Assembly: GCA_027592155.1 (NCBI GenBank)
Contig: JAQCKY010000124.1
Span: forward strand, 1 to 6,682
Reading direction: 5' to 3'
Length of the DNA: 6,682 bases
From: Pseudomonadota bacterium
GTDB taxonomy: Bacteria; Pseudomonadota; Alphaproteobacteria; Rhodospirillales; UBA2165
The position numbers and the translations under genes are program-made. The notes beneath the pieces are model-generated. The model was not told where the DNA came from. It saw nothing but the letters and a program-made list of their open reading frames with translations, and did not search any database. Positions 1 to 6,049 of this stretch are shown piece by piece; the stretch's first letter is position 1, and each line of letters starts with the position of its first letter.

Positions 1-544
1 TGAGAAGGGCGCCCATACCGGTGAGATCAGCGCCCAGATGCTGACCGACCTAGAATGTGACTACGTCATTCTCGGCCATTCTGAGCGGCGCGCGGATAAT
101 GGTGAGGACGATGCTTCCATCAAGGCAAAAGCAACGGCCGCACAGGGTGCTGGTTTAGTTGCCATCGTGTGTGTGGGCGAGACTGAAGCCCAGCGGGATT
201 CCGGCGAGGCTTTGGCAGTGGTCAGTGGACAGCTTGCAGGGTCGCTTCCCGAAAACGTCACCGTAGCCAATACGGTTGTCGCTTATGAGCCGGTTTGGGC
301 TATCGGAACAGGCCGGACGCCAACTCTCGAGGACATCGAAGAGGTCCATGTGAAGATCAGGTCTGAGCTCGCGTCACGTTTTGGGGCGGAAACGGCGAAT
401 GGGGTTCGACTTCTTTACGGTGGGTCCGTTAAACCTGAAAATGCCGCAGAAATTTTAGCCATCGAAGATGTAGACGGCGCCTTGGTCGGCGGCGCAAGTC
501 TGGATGCGGAACAATTTTGGGCGATTGGGGAAAGTTGTCCCTAG
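1..544 (+). CDS. tpiA: Triosephosphate isomerase, 3' part (5' end outside window)
   Basis: Interconverts dihydroxyacetone phosphate and glyceraldehyde 3-phosphate in glycolysis and gluconeogenesis, in the cytoplasm as a dimeric TIM barrel. The frame is open from base 2, giving 180 residues before the TAG at 542-544. Visible signatures are GHSERR with the electrophilic histidine at fragment residue 26, AYEPVWAIGTG with the catalytic base glutamate at fragment residue 96 followed by the flexible loop 6, and the phosphate-binding YGGSVKPENA near residue 140. Both catalytic residues sit 69 positions below the standard His95/Glu165 numbering, so about 69 residues lie off the left edge and the full protein would be about 250 residues, normal for the family. 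An ATG at 38 lies inside the protein and is not the start. secG follows after 87 nt on the same strand. No frameshift or missing key residue is visible. Confidence 0.98.
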   Translation, partial: EKGAHTGEISAQMLTDLECDYVILGHSERRADNGEDDASIKAKATAAQGAGLVAIVCVGETEAQRDSGEALAVVSGQLAGSLPENVTVANTVVAYEPVWAIGTGRTPTLEDIEEVHVKIRSELASRFGAETANGVRLLYGGSVKPENAAEILAIEDVDGALVGGASLDAEQFWAIGESCP

Positions 545-631
545 CCAAACGGGCCCGGAGCGACTACATAACCGGCAGAAATTCGGGTTTATGCCCGCAC
601 CATACCTATTAACAGCATAATTCGGTCCTCC

Positions 632-976
632 ATGACCAGTGTCCTCATCGTCGTTCATCTCTTGCTCGCCATTGTTTTGGTCGGCCTCGTGCTCATGCAA
701 CAGAGCGAGGGCGGCATGGGCAGTATGGGCGGTGGCGGCGGAAGCGGCGGTATGGGCGGCTTGATGAGCAGCCGGGGGACGGCAAATCTGCTGACCCGTG
801 TGACCGGTGTGCTTGCGGCATTGTTCATGCTGTCGAGTTTGGTGTTGGCGGTTTTATCCGATTCGGGCCGAAATCAGGGTTCTATTCTCGATCAAGGCAC
901 CGGACAGACCCAACCGGCACCCGCGGCCCCGGCCTTGCCCGTGCTGCCGACGCTCCCAACTCCCCCACAGAACTAG
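632..976 (+). CDS. secG: Protein translocase subunit SecG
   Basis: Small inner-membrane subunit of the SecYEG channel, which assists SecA-driven protein export. The 114-residue product has the SecG layout: a first membrane helix (about residues 3-22), the conserved LMQQSEGGMG turn, a glycine/methionine-rich loop (about 27-43), LMSSRGTANLLTRVT leading into a second membrane helix (about 57-76), and a polar then proline/alanine-rich tail (about 95-114). The Gly-rich loop and Pro-rich tail are common in alphaproteobacterial SecG. The ATG at 632 places the first membrane helix at the N-terminus as expected. No convincing Shine-Dalgarno precedes it, so the start rests on family fit. It lies between tpiA and pyrG, a common order in this class. 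The 97 nt to pyrG contain a short T run (979-983) but no clear hairpin terminator. Confidence 0.96.
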   Translation: MTSVLIVVHLLLAIVLVGLVLMQQSEGGMGSMGGGGGSGGMGGLMSSRGTANLLTRVTGVLAALFMLSSLVLAVLSDSGRNQGSILDQGTGQTQPAPAAPALPVLPTLPTPPQN

Positions 977-1073
977 CCTTTTTGTCGTTAAACCGGCCAC
1001 CGAGGAAATTAAGTTCCCGGCAAGCCATCTCCGTGCTTTCTAGGCACCCCCAGCTTCACTACTATGCAGGTCC

Positions 1074-2702
1074 ATGACGCGGTTCATTTTCATCACCGGC
1101 GGCGTGGTTTCCTCTCTCGGCAAGGGCCTCTCCGCTGCGGCGCTGGCAGCACTCCTGCAAGCGCGCGGCTACAAGGCCCGTATTCGGAAACTCGACCCCT
1201 ACATCAATGTCGATCCGGGCACGATGAGCCCGTATCAGCACGGCGAGGTCTATGTCACCGACGATGGCGCCGAGACGGATCTGGACCTTGGCCACTATGA
1301 GCGGTTCACCGGAGTCAGTGCCCGCCAAAGCGATAATGTGACGACCGGTCGTATCTATTCGGACGTCATTGCCAAGGAACGGCGCGGCGAATATTTGGGC
1401 GCAACGATCCAGGTCATCCCGCATATCACCGATGCGATCAAAGCGTTCGTTCTATCCGACATCGATGACGAGGACTTCATCATTTGCGAAATCGGCGGCA
1501 CCGTCGGTGATATTGAGGGGCTGCCGTTCCTCGAAGCGCTGCGGCAATTGGGCAATGAGTTGGGGCGTGAACGCTCCATGTATATCCATCTTACACTCAT
1601 TCCCTATGTTGCGGCTGCGGGTGAGCTCAAAACAAAGCCGACCCAGCATTCGGTCCGGGAATTGCGCAATATCGGTATCCAGGCCGATCTTTTGTTGTGC
1701 CGGGCTGACCGGGACATTCCCGCATCCGAGCGTCGTAAGATGGCGTTGTTTTGTAATGTCCGTGAAGAGAACGTGATTTCGGCCATCGATGTTAAATCGA
1801 TCTATGAGGTGCCGATCAGTTACCACGAACAGGGATTGGACGAAGCTGTATGCCGACACTTTGGACTGGACGTTGAGCCGGAGCCCGATCTCTCCGGCTG
1901 GCGGGAAGTTGTACAAAGGGCCTTGGCACCGGAAGGCGAAGTCAGCATTGCCATTGTCGGCAAATATGTCGGCCTCCAGGACGCTTATAAGTCACTGTCG
2001 GAAGCACTTGCCCATGGCGGTATCGCCAACAACGTGAAGGTCAATGTAAAATGGCTCGAAGCCGAAGCCTTTGAAAACGGCGGCACGATCGAGGCACTAG
2101 AGGATGTTGACGGCGTCTTGGTGCCCGGCGGCTTTGGCGAGCGCGGCGCGGAAGGCAAGATCAAGGCGGTCACCTTCGCCCGGGAGCGGAACGTGCCCTA
2201 TTTCGGTATTTGCTTCGGTATGCAAATGGCGGTGTTGGAATCGGCGCGCAATCTCGCCGATATCAAAGGGGCAGGGAGCACGGAATTCGGCCCCTGCGAA
2301 GAAGAGGTCGTCGGCCTGATGACAGAGTGGGTTCAAGACGGTATTGTCGAAAAGCGCGATGAAAGCTCCGATAAAGGCGGCACCATGCGTCTAGGCGCCT
2401 ACGCCTGCGTGCTGGGCGATAACAGCCGCATAAAATCGATTTATGGTGCGACCCATATTAGCGAACGCCATCGTCACCGCTACGAAGTAAATATGAAATA
2501 CGAAGCGCCACTGGCCAAGACCGGCATGATCTTCTCGGGTAAGTCACCGGACGGCGTGCTGCCTGAGATTGTTGAAATACCGGATCATCCTTGGTTCATT
2601 GGTGTACAGTTCCATCCCGAGCTGAAATCACGCCCCTTCGAGCCGCACCCGTTGTTTACGGATTTCATCCGTGCGGCGGTCGAGCAAAGCCGGTTGGTGT
2701 AG
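1074..2702 (+). CDS. pyrG: CTP synthase (glutamine hydrolysing)
   Basis: Makes CTP from UTP, ATP and glutamine, the last step of pyrimidine nucleotide synthesis, in the cytoplasm as a tetramer. The 542-residue length is typical. The N-terminal amidoligase domain (about 1-267) begins with FIFITGGVVSSLGKGLSAA, the nucleotide-binding loop, and carries the magnesium ligands Asp71 and Glu139 in LDLGHYERF and CEIGGTVGDIEG. The C-terminal class I glutamine amidotransferase domain (about 288-540) has the nucleophile Cys380 in GICFGMQ, with His514 and Glu516 in QFHPE completing the triad, so both half-reactions should work. The start at 1074 fits the family N-terminus exactly. Only a weak AGG lies 3 nt upstream, and an ATG at 1064 is in another frame. 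kdsA follows on the same strand after a repeat-bearing gap of 129 nt. Confidence 0.99.
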   Translation: MTRFIFITGGVVSSLGKGLSAAALAALLQARGYKARIRKLDPYINVDPGTMSPYQHGEVYVTDDGAETDLDLGHYERFTGVSARQSDNVTTGRIYSDVIAKERRGEYLGATIQVIPHITDAIKAFVLSDIDDEDFIICEIGGTVGDIEGLPFLEALRQLGNELGRERSMYIHLTLIPYVAAAGELKTKPTQHSVRELRNIGIQADLLLCRADRDIPASERRKMALFCNVREENVISAIDVKSIYEVPISYHEQGLDEAVCRHFGLDVEPEPDLSGWREVVQRALAPEGEVSIAIVGKYVGLQDAYKSLSEALAHGGIANNVKVNVKWLEAEAFENGGTIEALEDVDGVLVPGGFGERGAEGKIKAVTFARERNVPYFGICFGMQMAVLESARNLADIKGAGSTEFGPCEEEVVGLMTEWVQDGIVEKRDESSDKGGTMRLGAYACVLGDNSRIKSIYGATHISERHRHRYEVNMKYEAPLAKTGMIFSGKSPDGVLPEIVEIPDHPWFIGVQFHPELKSRPFEPHPLFTDFIRAAVEQSRLV

Positions 2703-2733
2703 GATGCAACCAAGCGTCTTCAAGTTCGATCGG

Positions 2734-2798
2734 TGGATGACCGGGTCTTTTTGGGTCTTGCGCTCATCCGTCATGACCGGGCTTGACCCGGTCATCCA
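2734..2798. repeat. Three-armed palindromic intergenic repeat between pyrG and kdsA
   Basis: Outer arms 2734-2747 (TGGATGACCGGGTC) and 2785-2798 (GACCCGGTCATCCA) are perfect 14-bp inverted copies. Inside, 2773-2781 (ATGACCGGG) is a second copy of the left arm and forms a perfect 9-bp hairpin with 2787-2795 around the loop CTTGA. The right arm can therefore pair with either left copy, but not both at once. The core GACCGGGCTTGACCCGGTC matches the style of dispersed REP-like elements I know from many alphaproteobacterial genomes. No T run follows, so a classic intrinsic terminator is unlikely. It may stabilise pyrG mRNA 3' ends or simply be a passive repeat. Confidence 0.85.
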
Positions 2799-2831
2799 AG
2801 GGATCGGCTCCGCCCGCTGGATGGGGCCCCG

Positions 2832-3680
2832 ATGACAAAGCAAAACCACGTCACGATCGGCGACGTCACTCTGGGCAATGATCTTCCCCTGACGATCATT
2901 GCAGGACCATGCCAACTTGAAAGCCGGCAACACGGCCTCGACATGTCCGGCGCGCTGAAGGAAATTTCAGAAAAGCTCGGTATTGGGCTGATTTATAAAT
3001 CATCCTATGACAAAGCGAACCGGACTTCTGTCGCGGCGACGCGTGGCATCGGCCTGGAAGAGGCTTTGCCGATTTTTCAGGAAATTAGAGAAACGACGGG
3101 ATTGCCCGTGCTAACCGACGTTCATGAGCCTCAGCACTGCGCGCGTACGGCCGGCGCCGTCGACGTCTTGCAAATTCCCGCGTTGCTGTGCCGGCAAACC
3201 GACTTGTTGGTTGCCGCCGGTGAAACCGCATTGCCGATCAACATCAAGAAGGGGCAATTCCTGGCACCGTGGGACATGAAAAACGCCGTCGATAAAATTA
3301 CCGGCACCGGCAATGATAAAGTTACAGTGACCGAGCGCGGGACCAGTTTCGGCTATAACACTCTCGTCAATGACATGCGCTCGCTGCCCATCATGGCGAA
3401 GGACACCGGCTGCCCCGTGGTGATTGATGCAACTCATAGCGTCCAACAGCCGGGTGGCCATGGAACCTCGACCGGTGGGGATCGGCGGCTGGCACCCGTC
3501 ATTGCCCGCGCCGCGGTCGCGGTCGGTGTGGCTTGCGTTTTCATGGAAACCCACGAAGACCCTGAAAACACCAAAATGTCCGACGGTCCCAATATGATTA
3601 TTCTCAAGGATCTGCCCGGCATCATCGAAACGCTGATGGAAATCGACCGGATTGCGAAAGCTAACCCGGTGGTGATTTAG
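2832..3680 (+). CDS. kdsA: 3-deoxy-8-phosphooctulonate (KDO-8-P) synthase, metal-dependent type
   Basis: Condenses phosphoenolpyruvate with arabinose 5-phosphate to KDO 8-phosphate, the first committed step toward the KDO sugars of the lipopolysaccharide inner core, in the cytoplasm. The 282 residues form one TIM-barrel domain of usual length. Family motifs seen are IAGPCQLES (about 23-31), KSSYDKANRTS (56-66), LQIPALLCRQTDLL (113-126), NIKKGQFLAPWDM (137-149), RGTSFGYNTLVNDMRSL (169-185) and DATHSVQQPGG (199-209). Cys27 stands where the metal-independent E. coli enzyme has asparagine. With His202, Glu239 and Asp251 it supplies the full metal-ligand set of the class II enzymes. The start at 2832 is preceded by a G-rich GGGG. 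The frame closes upstream at a TGA (2784-2786) inside the palindromic repeat, so little N-terminal extension is possible. Gene order with pyrG is conserved in alphaproteobacteria. Confidence 0.98.
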   Translation: MTKQNHVTIGDVTLGNDLPLTIIAGPCQLESRQHGLDMSGALKEISEKLGIGLIYKSSYDKANRTSVAATRGIGLEEALPIFQEIRETTGLPVLTDVHEPQHCARTAGAVDVLQIPALLCRQTDLLVAAGETALPINIKKGQFLAPWDMKNAVDKITGTGNDKVTVTERGTSFGYNTLVNDMRSLPIMAKDTGCPVVIDATHSVQQPGGHGTSTGGDRRLAPVIARAAVAVGVACVFMETHEDPENTKMSDGPNMIILKDLPGIIETLMEIDRIAKANPVVI

Positions 3681-3706
3681 CTTGGATCAGCGGCGAGAAC
3701 TCATGG

Positions 3707-3765
3707 TTCGATAATCTCACCATGAGGAGCATTTTTCCCCGATCCTCGTCCTGAGCGCCGTCGAA
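3707..3765. repeat. Eroded palindromic repeat downstream of kdsA
   Basis: The arms 3707-3728 (TTCGATAATCTCACCATGAGGA) are recognisable as an imperfect inverted copy of 3743-3765, which starts TCCTCGTCCTGAGC and ends CGTCGAA. The outer TTCGA/TCGAA and inner GAGGA/TCCTC ends pair, while the middles have diverged. CTCACCATGAGGA and CGTCCTGAGCGCCGTCGAA resemble pieces of a very common alphaproteobacterial dispersed repeat (family recalled, not searched). It begins 26 nt after the kdsA stop and marks the left side of the gene-debris region. It could act as a weak terminator or 3'-end protector for kdsA mRNA, though the T run at 3732-3736 is in the loop rather than after the stem. Confidence 0.6.
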
Positions 3766-3787
3766 AGATGGATTCCAGGCAGCGGCC

Positions 3788-4027
3788 TCAAGCCGCCAGC
3801 AGGCGTTTGATTTCGGGCCAGGATTTCTTGCCGGCTGCTTCGTGAATCGGTTTTTCCGGATTGGGCGTGGCACCCAGGCAGGCCTCGTAGGACGGTCGCG
3901 CCTTAATCTTTTCCCACCACGCGGTCAGCCTGGGCCGGTTTTTCTCCCACATCTCATGACACTGAAGTTCTCTTAAACGCTCGATCAGCGGCGTCAGGGC
4001 AATATCGGCGAGGCCACCAGAACTGAG
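3788..4027 (-). pseudogene. Glutathione S-transferase, C-terminal remnant
   Basis: Reading the - strand from 4027 to the TGA at 3790-3788 gives 79 residues opened by a stop codon (4030-4028) and lacking a start. GLADIALTPLIERL followed by RPRLTAWWEKIKARPSYEA is the characteristic end of the all-alpha C-terminal domain of bacterial glutathione S-transferases. A family member is about 200 residues or more with an N-terminal thioredoxin fold; that fold and the first part of the helical domain, including all glutathione-contacting residues, are missing. The fragment therefore cannot be a working enzyme. Its 5' side runs into a CBS-domain gene start in a different frame, so it was probably truncated by deletion or recombination. 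The remaining frame is intact with sensible codons, suggesting a fairly recent event. Confidence 0.75.
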
Positions 4028-4143
4028 CTAATCTCCTTCTCATCCATCAGCACGGCTGCTTCGCGCACAGTTGCACTGGAAGGCAGGCTGATCACCTTCT
4101 GGTCGGTGATCACATCGGGATAGAGGTGTCGTCGCATCGCCAT
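3994..4143 (-). pseudogene. CBS-domain protein, truncated N-terminal remnant
   Basis: The - strand ATG at 4143-4141 is preceded by a well-placed ribosome binding site (GGAG at 4154-4151, 7-nt spacer) and opens a 49-codon frame ending at TGA 3996-3994. Residues about 10-43 include KVISLPSSATVREAA and VLMDEKEISSVLV, the typical beta-helix-helix-beta opening of a CBS domain, a module that usually binds adenine nucleotides in pairs. After VLV the CBS similarity stops, where a real domain would continue with a glycine turn and a second half, and the final VASPILP is read from glutathione S-transferase sequence in the wrong frame. So this is the 5' end of a gene cut after about 43 codons. It is too short for the six-frame size cutoff of most gene callers. 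It may still be translated, but a folded CBS domain is not expected. Confidence 0.6.
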
Positions 4144-4146
4144 TGA

Positions 4147-4566
4147 TTTTCTCCAACGCCACACGGGGTTTGTGATGATGAAGCATCGGCCATTGAAACC
4201 CTGCTGTCGTTGATCGAGATCAAGGGGCCATGTCTCGACAAGTTCGCGGGCCCAGAGGCCGCCCTATCCCCTTTGAGCCAGTGGCCAGGTCGGTGGTTCG
4301 GGTAATGGTGCAAAAAAACTCGAGGCCCAGCATCCCGGTCCAGTCGCCTGGGATAAGTTTCTTGCAATGCTCGAGGAGGGCCGTCAGAAACAGGTGCAAC
4401 ATGACGAACCGGTGATGGTGTTGCGTCCCGAAACGCACAGAGCATCTCAGATTTCATGCCCAACGACGTGATCGGTCAGCTTTCCCCCCGGGTCACTGTC
4501 GTTGTTTCACGCCTCGAAAGACGCGGTGACGCCGACCGAGTCCTCGATCGATATGTGCAACGCTGA
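4147..4566 (+). pseudogene. Possible decayed + strand gene, family not recognised
   Basis: Three consecutive + strand stretches have codon use like the neighbouring genes but lie in alternating frames. Frame 1 runs 4147-4305 and includes DDEASAIETLLSLIEIKGP. Frame 2 runs 4277-4471 and includes GPVAWDKFLAMLEEGRQKQ then DEPVMVLRPETHR. Frame 1 again runs to the TGA at 4564-4566 and includes GQLSPRVTVVVSRLERRG and DADRVLDRYVQR. Joined, they would give roughly 130 residues, mostly soluble and helix-rich. The last piece faintly recalls a MarR-type winged-helix wing, but I cannot assign a family. No start codon with a ribosome binding site is evident in the first stretch. It could be a gene broken by at least two frameshifts, pieces of different genes, or chance. 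Confidence 0.3.
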
Positions 4567-4726
4567 GGGGAAAACCAACGGATCTTATCTAGCTTTCCGA
4601 TATCGATCACATTCAGCTCGGAGATTGACCCTCGCAGAATTACCCGGTGCCGGACGGTCGCGCGTTCCAATCACCTTGAATGATGCGATGCCCGGTGGCA
4701 TCGTCTACGCAAAGAATGACGCGTAG
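4502..4726 (+). pseudogene. Possible 3' remnant of a gene upstream of the dioxygenase operon
   Basis: A + strand frame is open from before 4502 to the TAG at 4724-4726. Its last part (about 4620-4726) has plausible coding content ending in ITLNDAMPGGIVYAKNDA. The stop overlaps the ribosome binding site of the dioxygenase alpha gene, an arrangement typical of translationally coupled operon genes. That suggests the alpha gene once followed another gene of which only the tail is left. The 5' part overlaps the end of the other decayed frame, and the ATG at 4502 has no evident ribosome binding site. Family not recognised; a chance open frame remains possible. Confidence 0.3.
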
Positions 4727-4730
4727 GAGA
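4725..4730 (+). promoter_or_regulatory. Ribosome binding site of the dioxygenase alpha gene
   Basis: AGGAGA lies 5 nt before the ATG at 4736 and is the strongest Shine-Dalgarno match among the + strand genes here. It fixes the alpha start and overlaps the TAG of the preceding open frame. Confidence 0.75.
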
Positions 4731-4735
4731 CGGCG

Positions 4736-6046
4736 ATGGTCAGCACGCTTCTCGACCAAGCGGCCCCGGGGATCGACCCGGCGGCTTATATCGATGAAAC
4801 CCCGGATGATTTCCGGGTCCATGGGGCGGTCTATACCGACCCCTATCTGTTCCGCATGGAAATGCAGAAGGTGTTCGGCAAGGCCTGGGTTTTCATCGGC
4901 CATGAAAGCGAAATTCCCAACTCCGGCGATTACAAGACCGCAACCATTGGGCTGAGGCCCGTCATCATGAGCCGGGCCGATGATGGGGGCATCCATGTCC
5001 TGCTCAACCGCTGCCGTCATCGCGGCTCGGTGATCTGCCGCGAGGTCAAAGGCAACTCTAAGAACTTTATGTGCACCTATCACGGCTGGGTTTACGGCAA
5101 TGACGGCAAGCTGCTGGGCATTGCCAAGCACAAGGGCGGCTACCCGGACGATATCAATAAAGACGAGTTAGGCCTTATGGCGGTGCCGCGCGTCTATAAT
5201 TACCGCGGGCTCGTCTTTGCCAATATGGATGCCGGCGCGGTGGATTTCCTCGACTATCTGGGCGAGGCCAAGCCGTTCCTGGATATCCATCTCGACCGCT
5301 CCTTGGTCGGTGAAATCGATGTCAGTTACGGCGCGCACCGGACCGAATATTTCGGCAATTGGAAGTTCCAGTCTGAGAACTCGACCGACGGTTATCACGG
5401 CGACACGGTGCATGAATCATTCTTTAAGCTCGTTGCCGAATTCGGCAATCGGGGAGGGCAGCACGGCGCCTATACCCAGGGCGATTTCAAGAAGCTGATC
5501 GAGCATCGTACCGCCGGCCGGACCATCGGGTTCGATAACGGCCACGGCATCTGGGAAAGCCCGATGACCGAGGATGCCATTCTCGCCATGAAAAACGGAC
5601 CCCATGGTGAATACGTCAAGGCCCTGGAGGATCTTCGTGGCGAGCGGAAGGCCCATCAGATGTTGAATTCGATGAACCTATTGATTTTCCCGAGCCTGGC
5701 AATCCTGCACGGCCAGCTCCGGGTCGTGCGCCCGATCGCCCACGACCGGACCGAGGTCGATATCTATTTCTATGACCTCAACGGTGTCCCGGACAGCTAC
5801 AACGAATTCAGGCTTTCCGGCTATCAGCGCTTTTTCGGCCCGGCCAGCTTCGGCTCCCCCGACGACGTGGAAATCTTCTCGGTCAATCAGACCGGCCTGC
5901 AGGCGGAAGAGGTCGAATGGCTCTTGCTCAGCCGTGGCATGGCTCGCGAGACCATGGACAATAAAGGTGTGCGCACCGGAGACCCGACCGATGAGACTCC
6001 CCAGCGCGCCTTTCACCGCGCCTGGAAACAGATGATGGCGGCGTAA
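4736..6046 (+). CDS. Aromatic-ring-hydroxylating dioxygenase, alpha (large) subunit
   Basis: Catalytic subunit of a Rieske non-heme iron oxygenase, which uses electrons from a reductase to insert O2 into an aromatic ring, usually giving a cis-diol, in the cytoplasm as an alpha3beta3 type complex. The 436-residue product has an N-terminal Rieske domain (about 40-160) with the [2Fe-2S] ligands Cys93, His95, Cys113 and His116 in NRCRHRG and CTYHGW. The C-terminal catalytic domain has NWKFQSENSTDGYHGDTVH, giving the bridging Asp218 and iron ligands His221 and His226. The third ligand is most likely Asp377 in GSPDDVEIF. All key residues are present. HESEIPNSGDYKTATIG and the C-terminal TPQRAFHRAWKQMM resemble the benzoate/anthranilate/terephthalate group, but the substrate cannot be read. 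The ATG at 4736 has a strong ribosome binding site. The beta gene follows 3 nt after the stop. No electron-transfer partner is in the window. Confidence 0.95.
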   Translation: MVSTLLDQAAPGIDPAAYIDETPDDFRVHGAVYTDPYLFRMEMQKVFGKAWVFIGHESEIPNSGDYKTATIGLRPVIMSRADDGGIHVLLNRCRHRGSVICREVKGNSKNFMCTYHGWVYGNDGKLLGIAKHKGGYPDDINKDELGLMAVPRVYNYRGLVFANMDAGAVDFLDYLGEAKPFLDIHLDRSLVGEIDVSYGAHRTEYFGNWKFQSENSTDGYHGDTVHESFFKLVAEFGNRGGQHGAYTQGDFKKLIEHRTAGRTIGFDNGHGIWESPMTEDAILAMKNGPHGEYVKALEDLRGERKAHQMLNSMNLLIFPSLAILHGQLRVVRPIAHDRTEVDIYFYDLNGVPDSYNEFRLSGYQRFFGPASFGSPDDVEIFSVNQTGLQAEEVEWLLLSRGMARETMDNKGVRTGDPTDETPQRAFHRAWKQMMAA

Positions 6047-6049
6047 AAT

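Larger units (their letters stand above)
3681..4735. other. Inter-operon region without an intact gene, filled with gene fragments
   Basis: This stretch of about 1 kb between kdsA and the dioxygenase operon holds no complete coding region. From left to right it contains the eroded palindromic repeat, the 3' end of a glutathione S-transferase gene (- strand), the 5' end of a CBS-domain gene (- strand), then a frame-shifting set of + strand coding-like stretches of unknown identity from about 4147 to 4726. In many alphaproteobacteria enolase (eno) follows kdsA; it is absent here. The pattern suggests a rearrangement breakpoint where several genes were cut and left to decay. This is inference from fragment order and frames. 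Confidence 0.7.

Noticed and set aside
545..631. Promoter for secG (TATTAA at about 606 or CATAAT at about 616)
   Set aside because: No matching -35 at suitable spacing and the region is short between co-oriented genes; not supportable.
710..770. GGC/ATG-rich tract in secG as a tandem repeat or assembly artefact
   Set aside because: It encodes the Gly/Met-rich loop normal for alphaproteobacterial SecG and keeps the frame.
1064..1300. ATG at 1064 as an alternative gene start near pyrG
   Set aside because: It is in a different frame from CTP synthase and its product does not resemble any known protein.
1452..1916. 154-codon - strand open frame inside pyrG
   Set aside because: Fully antisense to well-conserved CTP synthase sequence, with no ribosome binding site or family signature.
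3111..3554. 147-codon - strand open frame inside kdsA
   Set aside because: Antisense to conserved KdsA motifs; shadow frame.
4110..4463. 117-codon - strand open frame covering the CBS gene start
   Set aside because: It reads through the CBS ribosome binding site in a different frame and yields a proline/arginine-rich, low-plausibility product.
4640..5131. 163-codon open frame on the - strand across the start of the dioxygenase alpha gene
   Set aside because: It lies antisense to the Rieske domain, whose + strand protein has all family motifs; the - strand product matches no family I recognise and is a shadow of biased codons.
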